Shown: one piece after another, positions 46,901-59,142 of the stretch | Layout: each line of letters opens with the position of its first letter | How positions within the stretch are numbered: position 1 is the stretch's first letter | Assembly: GCA_001557505.1 (NCBI GenBank) | Contig: LSAX01000013.1 | Span: 248,001-312,000, forward strand | Direction: 5' to 3' | DNA: 64,000 nucleotides | Origin: Reticulascus tulasneorum | Taxonomy: Eukaryota; Ascomycota; Sordariomycetes; Glomerellales; Reticulascaceae | Program-made: the position numbers and the translations under genes | Notes under the pieces: model-generated | What the model saw: the letters and a program-made list of their open reading frames with translations, nothing else | What the model was told of the DNA's origin: nothing | Database searches by the model: none

Positions 46901-49826
46901 CCTCGATGTGGATGTTAGGCGGTAACTTAATCTTGTCCAGCGGTGGGGGTCCGGGTCCCCAGATCCCTGAAGGCAGGTTCCATTCCCATCCTCCAATGTT
47001 AATGCCCTCCCACTTGATGCACACCTACCATAGCCGTGTTAGCAAATCAAACCTCGGAGAAAGCAAGCAGACCACTTACACCAAAGAACCACAGCTTACA
47101 ACTGCTCTTATACTTAGGCCCATCCCCATCGTCATCCTCGCCCTCATCACCAACATCCTTGTCAACCGGAAATAGTTCCCAAAATGGCGGCCAGGCGGTC
47201 GGCTCCGACTCCGATGCCCCTGTGGTGGCGATAAAAGCCGTACATCCAACCGTGACGGTGGTGGTCTTGGACGCCTCAAAGGTCAGCACCTCGGTCGCGG
47301 GACAGCGGAAGCCGAAGGTGGTGGTGCCATCGCAGAGCAGCGTGTATACGGCATTATTCAGAGTAAGTGGGTTACTACAGATGTGCGTCACAGGACTGAT
47401 GGTGGGCGGTGGTGTAATGGTCGTAACCGTAGGCCCAGCTGCGATGACGGTGCGGAAGGGGGTTATCACTGTTGCGGTACCGAAACCGCCACCGGGAAAC
47501 CCTGGGGGTGGAGTCGGTTCACCACCCGGCCAGGTGGTATCCGGAATGGCTGTTGGTGGCCACGAAGGAGCCGGGTGACCTCCGGAGCTTCCTGGCTGGC
47601 CGGTCTGCCACGGTCCGCCCGATGACCACCCGCCTGATGGAGGCGGACCGAGCGTGATGAGCGGCCATGGCGGCAGATACAAGGTTCGGGTGTAGATAAG
47701 CCCGCCCCCGCCTGTAACTGTCGTGACAACCGGCGGTACATCAATGCTCTGGACTGGTCTCATTGTACCTGTCAATTGGCCTGAGGTGGCATTAATGTTG
47801 AAGAAACCCATCGAGCTAGTTGTGATTGCGGAGGGCCGGACCGTCACCGTGATCGTTGTCTTGTCGGTCCCTGTACCCACGATAATAGAAGACGTGTAGG
47901 GCGGGATAGAAATGGTCGTGACCGAAGGCAGCGCGCTAGGTGGGAACACCATGACACAAGGGGGCGTACACTGAGCGGGCGTGTTGGAGTAAACTTCTGG
48001 GGCCAAATAAACAACTTCAACATCATCATCGGGTGCCCCAGAGCCAGGCACTTGGAAGTCAATGCTCCACACCATAGTTCCTCCGAAGCATCTGCTATTG
48101 GCGAAGGCCTTCTTGGCAGCGAATGTTTCTTCATCGTCATAGCCAATCCACTGATCATCCCAGGTAATCTGCTTCATCATAGACTCGGGCAAATACTTAG
48201 GCGTTAGTCCAAGCCGCTTGATCAGCTGTTTGATTTCAACTAGCGACATAACACCACTGAGAAAAGAAGATTAGTATTACACTGATATATAAGGGAGGGG
48301 TTCCATACTTGAAGTTGGTACAGGGGGCCGGTTTACTCGGGCCTGAGAAAGGACATAGCAGCTGGTCGCAACTGGGGTCAGCTAGCGTATATCCGCGGCC
48401 ATACATGGCGAGTCCGAAGTTTATCTTAGATGGGTTTAAACCGTCAAACCAAAGGGGTACCGTATTGCTAGAAATCTCACGGATATCCGCCTGGCCGCGT
48501 ACTAGCTTGCCAAGGGTTAAGACATCAGCATCCCACGACCCGTGTAGGTCGTACGCCATAAACCCAAAGAAATCAACATATGGCTCCATAGCCTTGCCGT
48601 CGAACCAACGAAGATACCAGTAATCAGGGGCAAGCGTCAGGCTAATACCATAGGCAGTACCGTATGCTGCGCGCATTTCTCGGACAAGCTGAGCAAGGTT
48701 GCGCGTGTCGGCCATCTTACGACCACCACGCTCAGGTGCGCCGGGATATTCCCAGTCGATATCAACGCCCTGGAAACCGTACGTATTCATATAATCTTTG
48801 ACGGAGCTGATAAAAGCCGCGCGACGTTCCTTGGTCGAGCAGAGGTCGCTCCACGTCGTGTGGGTCTTTCCCGGGTCGCTGAAATCGAAGCCGCCTATGG
48901 CGATCCACGTCTGTAGCTTCCCGCCTTTGGATAGTTTGGTGAATTCCCTCATCATCGCAGGGTCATCTGAATGCGCAGGTGTGATCCGAAACGTTCCGGG
49001 ATCAATGGATGCGAACGAATAGAACAGATGGGTATATCCGGTCGTGTTAAGCTGTGCGGGCGAAACTTTATTACAGGCTCGGTCGCGAACATTCCATGAC
49101 TGGTAATAGCCTACAGTCCGGCCGTTTGTACTGCCGCCGCCGGCCGGGCAAGATGGCGCGCCTGTGATGGAGCAAGAGCCGTAGCCGGCCTGGCACGGCA
49201 GGGTAGCATGAAGAGGGTCCGCATTGTGGCAATACAGCTCAGTTGTCTTATACTTCATGTTAGCGTGACAATGTGACAAGGAACGAGGTTCTTCCAAGGG
49301 ACAAGGTTCTTCCACTTACACCGCACCAGCCCGTCGCCGAGCAGCATAGCTTCATACCGCACGGCATGTCGGCATTCTCACTATATTCGCCGCACATCGC
49401 TGTCGCATTGCATTGCGAAAGGCAGCCTGTTCCGCAGTAATCCGGGCCATAGCCGCAGATATTGTTCTTGCCGCAGCAGCTGCCATCGATGCAAGGCCCG
49501 TCGTTGCACCGCAGTGGGCCATCACGCTTTGCAAAGATGTCCCGGCCAGCCAGAAAGTCGGACGCCGTCAGTTCTGTGCTGAGCGCTGCAACGGCTTCTG
49601 CCATGGGTTGCGGTGGCGCTATGGCCGGGTTCTGATGGGCTGGTCCGTGGAATGCCTCAACTGCTCTCCTGGAAGGCAGGAATTTGCTATCAGAGACATG
49701 ACGTTGCTCAAGCGGCTGGTACCAAGGAGGGCTGGATGTACTATAGAGAAGAGGTGGCGCGCAAAGGAGAAGAACGAGACCCACGATGGCCCAGAGGGCG
49801 GCACTGGTTGTCCCTGGACTCGGCAT
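43955..49826 (-). CDS. CBM18-GH18 subgroup C chitinase fused to subtilisin (S8) domain
   Basis: Ten exons: 49826-49320, 49246-48309, 48256-47080, 47024-46873, 46816-46330, 46253-45936, 45869-45563, 45501-45217, 45157-44257 and 44204-43955. One frame of 1773 residues results; the exon 6 start may be 3 bases earlier (46256). An N-terminal hydrophobic signal/anchor precedes CBM18-like chitin-binding cysteines (DGSCCGKNNICGYGPDYC, then CCSATGWCGTTELYC). The GH18 domain has FQGVDIDWEYP with the catalytic Glu near residue 335, and continues through MSLVEIKQL and WDDQWIGYDDEET. A Pro/Gly/Thr-rich linker leads to a complete S8 domain: FFLDDG (Asp, near 1185), DHGTLVAAFAGG (His, near 1217), VAAAGND, and GGTSFAAPIVAG (Ser, near 1389; completed only after splicing). 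Two Cys/Thr-rich repeats and a cysteine-rich C-terminus follow. Subgroup C chitinases resemble the chitin-binding subunit of yeast killer toxin; a protease partner domain is not usual. Confidence 0.9.
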
Positions 49827-51570
49827 AGTGAACTATCGGTGTCCTCTTGCTTCCGACGTTATCCTAAAAAAGGCAAACCCAAGCAGGGCTACCACCCGTA
49901 TATAAGGCATGTCTCATTGACCTGGCCGAGAGGGTGTTCCCATTCGCAAACCACATCACGGGTTGCGCCGGTGACCCGGAATGCTGCAGCCTATCCGGGA
50001 AATGGTTCCAGGATCTAATCCATGAGAATTGCACCAGCTTGGACCTGTGACAGAGCGAGATAGCTAAATTACTTGTCGAGAGCTGAGCTACGGAGAATAT
50101 GGCCTGCCAACAGCGATACGTACCAAAGACGCTGATCGTATATGGCCTCATGCGGTAATTCTTCTCCTTCTCGTCCGAAGGCCGGGTAGGGCGAGCCGCC
50201 CGAACCGACCAAATCGTCCTTGCATGACGGTAGGATTCACTTGCCCTGCATACCAGACCGGGCATTTCCTATCCATCGAGCGGCAGTGAACAAGGCCCCG
50301 ATCACATACGCGCCCCACTGCCCCTTATTCTAGCGAGCCAGATCTAACTAAAGGCGCTATATGGTTGCCGTAAATATAGGGCATATTGCTTTATTATGAC
50401 TAAAAGCTCCGCTCAAGTTAGTGGATCGTACGCTGTGCAATTTGGGTTGCTGAACTTTTATTGGTCCTAATCCCTGCAAAGAGCCCTGGGAGTAGTCCAC
50501 CGCTGATCAAAGAGTTATACGGCGCTTGCATTTGCAGATTCTTTTCCACTTCTGTTACTGGCGCGATGTTACCTCTTATATTACAAAGCGTGTTAAAATA
50601 CCGCTTAACTGTCCAATACACAAGGCAGCATCGCGATGGAAATGGAAATTGACGCGAAGGAATGATACCTTTGGAACCGAAGCACCGCGCCATCTCTCAA
50701 TGGGGGCCGAGCCGAGATGCCCATGACTCCCGCCCTTGCTAGAAACCAACACTACCACTTGCGGATTCCACGGTAATCAAGGTAGATCAAGGAGATTGAT
50801 CACTCCAATGCGAGGCCGTAGTCCGAGAATATGCAAGGAGGATTCAACAGTTCGGCCCATTAGTTGCATACATGCAAGGGTATATTTACATGGCCGCCAC
50901 AGGCAAGCCCTGAGAAGTGACGGTGCTACATATGAGTGCCAGCTGGATATGTAATATGATTAACTGATGTTTATAAACCGCCGTAACCTACTGTATGATA
51001 CAGCACTAGTATCTGCCGACCCTGCTATAACGCCCTCCCTAATTAGCTTCAATCCCTCTAGGCTTCCACAAATTGTCCTTCGGCAGCCATCATCATATGC
51101 TTGGAAAGGGACAATCAACGGCATGAAGACTTTTTTCTCATTTAGTTTACCGGCTTTTCCAAAGCTTAGCTAGCCGCCTAAAATAGACATTGCCACGAGG
51201 GCTTCGGTATGACTTTCTAAAGAGATCTCTATAATGGAATCCTCTGTATCCGTTCCAAAAAAGGAACAGTGGCCCGGTATCTTACCGTACAGGGGCTAAT
51301 ATGTAAGTGACTCCTTACATGGATGTAACTGGTGCCTTGGTCTTTTGAAGTCTTCCAACGTTGCTAGGACGAACTTGAAGCAAACATAGGGGAAGATGCA
51401 TGGTTCGCACGCGCCGCTGGCACTAGATTCGATTCTCACAAGAAATCTGCGGAGTGTTCGCAACGCGTACAAATACCAGTAGCTGGTACCATAGAATCGA
51501 CAGCAATGCTTGACTCAGGCTCTTTCGCCAGCTACTCTTTGGACCGTCGTCAGAACCAGCATTCGTTGTC
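49827..51570. other. divergent promoter region between chitinase-subtilisin and CBM18 genes
   Basis: About 1.7 kb, more AT-rich than its neighbours from about 50,330, with no frame of interest. It should hold the promoters of both flanking genes. No transposon ends or terminal repeats could be found; a repeat-induced-mutation relic cannot be excluded by eye. Confidence 0.4.
49899..49905 (-). promoter_or_regulatory. TATA-like element upstream of chitinase-subtilisin gene
   Basis: TATATAA (plus strand; TTATATA on the gene strand) about 75 bases upstream of the start codon. Confidence 0.4.
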
Positions 51571-53795
51571 ATGCATAAGTTACAGACGCTCCTGGGGCTA
51601 GGGCTTCTCCTCTCGTGCGCCGTAGCCCAGAGCACAACAGCTGATGCCATCCCGCCGTGGCAAACGGGCATCATCACAGAGGATGGCAGCTGCGGCAGCG
51701 GGACTCCGGGCTGGGTGTGCACGCCATCTTGGGGTGCCTGCTGCTCCAAGGACGGCCTGTGTGGCCGCTCTAGTGCCTTCTGCGGAGATGGATGGTAAGT
51801 TCACTGCTCCACACCCGATGCGCACCATTTCGTAACTAACAACATAACAGCCAAGCTGGCTACGGTAATTGCAACGCCCCTTCAAACCCAGCGCCCGGTC
51901 CGGGAAGCCCGTCACCGGATGGTTCCTGCGGCGGCACAACGAAGTACAACTGCACGGGTGCTTCGTACGGCGATTGCTGCTCCTCTAGTAACTTCTGCGG
52001 TGATACGTCGGCCCACTGTGGTTCTGGCTGCCAGGCGCTGTTCGGTAACTGCCGCGACACAGGCAATGTTAGTACCGACGGCCTCTGCGGTCCTAACGGC
52101 TCTGGAAAGACATGTCTCGGGTCCGGGTTCGGCGACTGCTGCTCTGCCAGCGGCTACTGCGGCAGCAGCGCCAGTCACTGCGGCGCCAGCTGCCTCCCAG
52201 CATTTGGCACCTGTCCCGGCAACGAAGGCGGCAATATCTCAACGGATGGTTTATGCGGCGCCAATGCCAAGACCTGCAAAGGCTCTACATTTGGCGATTG
52301 TTGCTCGTCGGGCGGCTACTGCGGTGGCACCCCAGAACACTGCGGTGCTGGATGCCAGGTCACTTTTGGCAACTGCTCAATCGCCGCCAACGTCACGACA
52401 GATGGAGGCTGCGGCACTAAGAACGGCAAGATCTGCAAGGGGTCTGGCTTCGGAGACTGTTGCTCGTCGAGTGGCTTCTGCGGCGGTACCGCAGACCATT
52501 GTGGTGCCGGCTGCCAGTTGACCTTTGGGGATTGCTCTGGCGGGGCTTCCAATGTGTCCACGGACGGAGCTTGTGGTACCAAGAACAGCAAGACCTGCAA
52601 GGGCTCCACGTTTGGAGACTGCTGCTCATCAAGCGGCTTCTGTGGTGGCACGGAAGGTCACTGCGGTGCTGGTTGCCAGAGCGGCTTCGGTACCTGTGGT
52701 AGTGGTGCCGGTAACATTTCAACCGATGGATCCTGCGGCACTAAGAACGGCAAGACTTGTAAGGGATCGGCCTTTGGCAATTGTTGTTCATCCAGCGGCT
52801 TCTGTGGCGGGACATCAGATCACTGCGGTGCTGGATGCCAGGGCAGCTTCGGTACATGCGGCTCCGGCTCCGGAAACATCACAACCGACGGAGCCTGCGG
52901 GAAGAATGGAAAGGTATGTAAGGGCTCGACCTTTGGAGATTGCTGTTCATCAAGCGGCTTCTGCGGTAGTAAAACAGAGCACTGTGGTGCTGGTTGTCAG
53001 ACAGGTTTTGGCACTTGCGAGAGTGTGGGGAACATCTCAACCGACGGGGCGTGTGGCAAGAATGGCAAAACTTGCAAAGGATCGACCTTCGGAGACTGTT
53101 GCTCCTCAAGCGGCTACTGTGGTAAGACAACCGACCACTGCGGTGCTGGTTGTCAGACAGGTTTTGGCACTTGCGGGAGTGGGGGGAATATCTCAACCGA
53201 TGGAGCATGTGGGAAGAATGGCAAGACATGCAAGGGCTCGACCTTTGGGGACTGTTGTTCTTCCAGCGGCTTTTGTGGCAAAGAAACCGCCCACTGCGGT
53301 GCAGGCTGCCAGAGCGGCTTCGGCACTTGTAATGGCGGCGCGGGTGGCATTTCTACTGATGGGGCATGCGGCAAGAATGGGAAGACGTGCTCCGGTTCAA
53401 CCTTTGGCAAGTGTTGCTCCGGCGGAGGCTTCTGTGGTAACACGGCCAACCATTGCGGCCAGGGATGGTTAGTTCATATTCCCCGGTTTCCCCTCTGCTT
53501 GAACTGTCGCTGACCATATGGGGAACATAGCCAATCGAGCTTCTCTAACACTTGCATCACGACCAACATTCCTTCGGTGGATGGTAGCTGCGGCTCTGGC
53601 AAAGGTGGTTGGACTTGTAACGGCGGCGATTTCAACAACCAATGCTGCAGCTCAGGCGGTTTCTGCGGCACGACGAGTGGCCATTGCGGCACAGGATGGT
53701 AAGTCTCCCATGTTTTAGTCTTGTGTCTGTGGAGAACGCAGAGGCTAATGTTGAGTGAAAATGATAGTCAAAAGGGATTCGGGCGTTGTACCTGA
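51571..53795 (+). CDS. secreted protein of twelve tandem CBM18 chitin-binding modules
   Basis: Four exons: 51571-51794, 51851-53467, 53531-53698 and 53768-53795; product 678 residues. The signal peptide MHKLQTLLGLGLLLSCAVAQ is followed only by hevein-like CBM18 modules of about 50 residues. Each has the pattern CG..., C, GDCCSSSGFCG, HCGAGCQ, FGTC, with short NISTDG linkers. I count twelve. Modules 6-10 are nearly alike; modules 1, 11 and 12 are the most divergent and end in GWCQ rather than GCQ. All three introns interrupt the same point of a module, between the second and third base of the Cys codon in GWC, at modules 1, 11 and 12. No catalytic domain or GPI signal is seen. Such proteins bind chitin, shielding the fungal wall or coating chitin elsewhere. 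The gene is divergent from the chitinase-subtilisin gene. Confidence 0.92.
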
Positions 53796-55082
53796 TCATG
53801 GTTAAAATATGTGGGAATGATTACAGGTCTGTTTGGGGCAGAGGGTAGACAATTGAAGCAAGTGCTATTTTAAAATCTTCAACCCTATTCTGCTGGCACA
53901 ACATCATGTGGCAAGTATTTCTCATGCTATGATACTGCCAGGTATTCCTTGCCAACAGGGAGCCAAACTCAGTATCGTCAGCAAAATAAGCCAGAGCTTC
54001 GTTTCTGCGCTAGAGAGTATGCGGCTCGTCAATCTTCACGCATCTACCCCCCCCCCCCCCCCCCCCCAGACTCCATACCTTTCATCCCCTGCCCCACTCG
54101 CATACTCCTCCATGCTTGATCCCCCAGGTATTGCTATGATATCGTCATTTGTGTCATCGTCTACAAGATAGACGTCGGCTTCATCATTGCAAGACAATCA
54201 CCCTCGATGAAATGCATCCCATTCATTCGTTTCGTTCGTTCAAGGCTTTGTTGTGCAGCTTTTCGACTTTACAGCCAGACAGACTCGGTAAGAGTGCTGA
54301 GAGATTTGGCCCTTTGATCTGACTTGATATACAAACTACTCTCTCTCTGTCTGGGAACTTTTGTCAGTCCCGACATATTTCCCTGCAGTCTGAAGAGTCA
54401 ACTTCCCATAAGGTCTTGGGGTACTGGTTGGCAGACCCGATGTAACCTTGGGCCTACTAGCGGCTCTTATTTCGAAGTTTCCGGATCTATTATTAACCCT
54501 GCTCCTACGCTTGCATGCATTCCGTTCCTGATTGGACCCACCTGCCACATTTCCCCTACGTCGATGAGGAGCTTCTTTGGTTCTGGAATCATTTGGTAGT
54601 GGCTGGACCAATGCGTAGTCGGTTGAATGGAAAGGCAAATGCGGGACCTGATATGAACCTTCCTGAACGCGGTAGATCATTTGATAATCATCCTCAAACT
54701 GTCAGTTTGCCGTGGAGGCATTGTTTTGTTTTGATGGATTTACAATCCACATCATGATACCATATGGCTGTAAAAGCGTCCACTTCCATCCAAACAACGT
54801 TTAGAAGAGAGTTAGCTAAGCTACTTTTCTACGCCAAAATCTCAATCCAGCAGGTCTGAGAGTAATCTCAGGCGATTCCTTGGCACCCCAGTCCCCAATG
54901 CCCTCTCATGGTGCATTGTGAAGGGAACAAGCCTAAAGAATAGGGTATCTAGTATGAAATCTTACCCAAGGTTCGGCACCGGGCGACGCCCTACTTATAT
55001 GACACTGCATCCATGCCTTCCGAGATGATTTTCTAGCCCGTCACTGCCAACCCTTTCGTCTTGGTTCATCGAAATTGTCAAA
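53796..55082. other. intergenic with poly-C tract
   Basis: About 1.3 kb between the CBM18 gene and the S8 protease gene. It holds a 21-base C run at 54047-54067 and the protease promoter (a TTATATG element lies near 54995). No supported gene. Confidence 0.45.
54047..54067 (+). repeat. 21-base poly-C homopolymer
   Basis: An uninterrupted run of 21 C. It is long for this window and prone to length error in sequencing. Confidence 0.9.
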
Positions 55083-58000
55083 ATGCGATTCTCCAGCGCC
55101 GCCATTGCCCTGGCACTCCCATTCATGGGATGTGCCGCCCAAGTCAACCACAGACAAGGTGACGGCCCCCGGCCGAAAAGCACACCGCGCGTTGCTCGAG
55201 GCTTTATCATTGAGTTTAAAGCTGTAAGCAACTAGTCCTTGACTCATCTTAATAGTACTGATGAAATGAGGACCCCAGGGCTCGCTCAAAGCCCGCGATG
55301 GTATCGCCGCACTCGAAGACGTTAAAGTCGTGAAGAATTTCGACAGTGACGTTTTCTACGGTGCCAGTATTGAGACTAACAGTTATAATATCGACTCTCT
55401 GGCCGCATTGCCCGATGTCGCGAGGGTCTGGATGAACGGGCTGGTGCAACTTGCACATCCCGTCCCTGCGCTCCAGGGGCTCAGTGACGATGCTACGGCG
55501 TTGGATTACACAACCCACATCACAACGGGTGTATCAAAGCTTCACAACAAGGGCATCTACGGTAAAGGCGCAGTAGTTGGTGTGGTTGACACGGGCACAG
55601 CATATGGTCATCCCGCTGTAAGTAGCTTCCCGACCTAGACTTGGATTCCTGGGCTTGAAATCTAACACAGATTAGCTTGGAGGTGGTTTTGGACCTGGAT
55701 TTAAGGTTGCCAAAGGCCGTGACTTCGTTGGAAATGGCTGTATGTGCTTTAGCCTGGAAATAATCTGCTACGTATGAAGACTGACATAACTCTAGACTGG
55801 CCCGAAGGAGGGGAAGAGAAGGCGCCTGACGATGATCCTCAAGACCAAGGTAACGTCACTACAGGGTATCTGGTACTGCTACAGGGTAGCTAACGTCACT
55901 ACAGTGGGCCACGGAACGCACGTTGCCGGTATTATTGCGGGAAAGAGTGAGAAGTACGGCGAATCTGAAAGCTAGAAGTACATTGTAGAAATTGACTCAT
56001 GCTGGCACACAGTTGGAGTGGTGTTGCTCCCGAAGCAACTATATACTCCTACAAAGTGTTCACACAGAGCGTAAGCGTTCCACAGACCATTTCTAGCAGC
56101 CTTGGTTTCCACTGACACTCGGCCAAACCAGGGCAACACGGATACGGCCACTTTGATTGAGTCTTTTCTCACTGCATATAATGACGGTGTAAGTACTCCT
56201 CGCAAGGCCAGTTTGCCATCCATTCTGATTACTAACTTTGATAAGTGCGATATCATCACTGCAAGCATTGGCGGCCCAAGCGGTTGGTCCACTGACGCAT
56301 GGGCCGAAGTAGCATCGCGACTTGTCGAAGAAGGAGTTGTAGTTACAATTTCTGCGGGAAACTCCGGTGACGCTGGCCCCTTTTATGCCAGCTCTGGCTC
56401 CTCCGGGAAGAATGTCGTTGCCGTTGCATCTGTGGAAACCGCAATGTGGCCATCGGCTCCGTTCGCTGCAAGCTTCACTCTTGATGGCATTACAAACATC
56501 ACCAAGGTTAGTAAACCCTCCCGTATTAACCTTGTCGTCGGTGGTGGCTTTCATTGACACGACCAAGATTGGTTATATTCCCTCGACTTACAACTTCCCG
56601 CCTACCGTTGTCAACTGGCCCATCGTGCCCATGAGTCTGGACATAACAGTCCTCGACGATGCCTGTGCACCATACCCAGCTGGCACGCCCAGCTTGGCTG
56701 GTAAAGTTCCCTTGGTAAGACGAGGAACCTGTACTTTTGAAACCAAACAGTGGAATCTCGAAGCCATTGGCGCAACGCATATTCTCATCTACAACAATGA
56801 GCGAGACATTACTAACCCAGTTTCATATGGCAACTCCCTGCTCGCATTGATCACGGATAATGCCGGAGAAGCTATCGTCAAGACGATTGCGGCTGGCGGT
56901 CAAGTTACGGCAGATTTCTCGCTCAATCCAAACGATATCGTTGGATTAGAATACGCAGCTGGCGGCAGTCCAAGCTCCTTTACATCTTGGGGCGCTCTCA
57001 ACGACTTGCAGATTAAACCCGACGTCGCTGCACCAGGTGGGAAGATCTTCAGCACTTATCTTGATGGCTCTTACGCTGTATTCAGTGGCACATCCATGGC
57101 GTGCCCGTACGTCGCCGGCGTGGCAGCTCTTTATGTTGGCGTGCACGGCGGCCGAGCAGTTCACGGCAAAAGCTTCGGTAAAATGTTGTCGAAGCGTATC
57201 ATCTCTAGCGGTACTGCGCTTGCATGGTCTGACGGATTGGTTCCTGACTATAACCACGTCGCGTCTGTTGCGCAAGTCGGTAACGGTCTTATCGACGCCT
57301 TTAGCGTTGTGCAGTACACTACAACCCTCGAGTTTGAGAAGATTGCACTAAACGACACTCGGTACTTTAACCGCTATCATGATATATCGGTTACTAATAA
57401 TGGAAATGAGCCCGTCTCGTACACATTATCTGCACAGGATGCAGCCGGAGTTGAAACTGCTATCTACGTCCCGTGGTCGGAACATATGGTCGACTATCGG
57501 ATAAGGGGCCGCGTCGAATTGGAGCCTCAGAAAATGACCGCGGAAATTTCTTTCCCTCGACCGTTCACTCTGAGGCCGGGTGAAAGCAAGACGGTGTCGT
57601 GAGTAGAAGTCTTGACTGCGTATTGGACCTCATTCACTCAGTATGTGTAGCGTAAACTTCAAGAACCCAAGCACTCGCGGATGGAATGCGACCGCGCTAC
57701 CTCTCTACAGCGGCAAAGTTTTTGTCTCGGGCAGCAATGGAGAGCAACTATCAGTGCCTTACCTGGGTGAGTTCTGGCAAACTCTGACAGGTTGATATCT
57801 GTGGCAGCTAACAGAATTGTAGGCGTAGCTGGTGATTTGAAAAAGGTGGTAGATCCCATCTCTCGACTGAATTACCCTATCGCGCGATATATTGAGGAAG
57901 TGCCATAGTAAGTTTCGAAGCTTGAATTGCACTTGACAAGACGAGATTTTGACTTGATGCAGCTTTACTTTTGATCTAAGCTTTTTTGTACAATCGTTCC

Positions 58001-58546
58001 TCAAGATTGAGAACATGCTCATCTGGGGGTCCAGAGAGGTTCGCTTAGATGTGAGCTCGGAACCCCAACAGCACTTTAAGAATGCCAAATGCTAAGTGAC
58101 CGATTAGATCTATGAGGCTGGATGGTCAGAGCGGAAGTGGGAGTACCCGCCTGTGCCCGGCCAAAATGGATACATCGGCCCAGCAGCGTACTGGGTCGGC
58201 TCCGGCTCCGAAGGCTGGTTCGATCCTGACCGTCACGACCCTAACGAGACTTTCACGTTCCCTGAAACGGATGTTCGACGCGATGACGATGTCGGGTGGA
58301 CCTGGAGCGAATACTGGTGGATGGGCAAACTGGGGAATGGTAGCCAAATTGAACTAGGCGTCTACACGTAAGCACTTCACCCTCCCAGCCCCGTCTCCGG
58401 AGTGGAATTCCACCTTGACATAGAAGGCTGACCAGCTATCAAATAGGCTGCGGTTCGCTACGCTCAAGCCTTTCGGCAACCCGAAGGCTGCAGACAACTG
58501 GAGCGTGTACAAGTTGCCTCAGATTACCATCCTAGGAAAATATTAG
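55083..58546 (+). CDS. secreted subtilisin-like serine protease (S8) with PA domain
   Basis: Fourteen exons: 55083-55223, 55279-55617, 55676-55739, 55796-55849, 55905-55953, 56013-56070, 56132-56188, 56246-56506, 56568-57598, 57651-57766, 57823-57907, 57963-58050, 58108-58367 and 58447-58546. They give 900 residues. A signal peptide (MRFSSAAIALALPFMGCAA) and an inhibitor I9-like propeptide precede the catalytic domain. The triad is intact: GVVDTG (Asp, near 153), GHGTHVAGI (His, near 203), SAGNSG, and SGTSMACPYVAG (Ser, near 516). A protease-associated (PA) insert lies between Asn and Ser blocks (LAGKVPLVRRGTCTFETK...ILIYNN). A long C-terminal region of Fn3-like beta structure follows Ser, as in C5a-peptidase/Vpr-like fungal subtilases. 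Exon 5 uses a GTACGG donor; the earlier GTGAGA would break the frame. It is an extracellular endopeptidase; substrate unknown. Confidence 0.92.
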
Positions 58547-59142
58547 GGTATGGACTCGAATTTGATAAACTCCGAAGTTCTTTCCGGAGGACTAAAAATT
58601 TCCTTTCTTGTACCTCGCGGTGTCGCACATTCCGAAGACTCTTAGGTCACGGGATTGGATTGTAAGAGAAGGGCATAGTGGCAGTTGCTGGCCGTTGTTA
58701 GGTAGAGGGCTTTTTGTTGCTATACGGAACGAGAATAGATAGACCAATCCAGACAATAGACTTCTCTGAGAGCCTTACTGTAGTCAACGTGGCGCTATCG
58801 ACGCCAATTGGGGGCCTCTCAATCTGCCCAAGCCGCCCGTGGCATTGAAATCTCTAAATCCGCCTTATCGTCTCGCTAACGACCCTATGGGTATTACAGC
58901 GCCACCTATACGTCTATACCCTGCTGTCCATTTTGGCCAGCCTGCCCTGCTCCGCCCCCTCTGGTTGGCCACATGCGACTTGCAGGTTCGCACGGGGACG
59001 ATAATCCCTGTTCCGGTGCAGAATGCAAGCAACGGCCTCCACCTTTACACCTTCACACAATTTAATCATATCGAGGGTCTCATCCCGTATTCCAGGATTC
59101 CCAGGATTCAATCGGCCTGCCGCATACTGAGCAGTCACCACG
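58547..59142. other. intergenic, upstream of NLR
   Basis: About 600 bases between the S8 protease stop and the NLR start, with no feature recognised beyond the expected 3' UTR and promoter. Confidence 0.4.

Noticed and set aside
51252..51267. Inverted repeat GTTCC-A6-GGAAC in the chitinase/CBM18 gap
   Set aside because: Five-base arms are expected by chance in 1.7 kb and no regulatory context was found.
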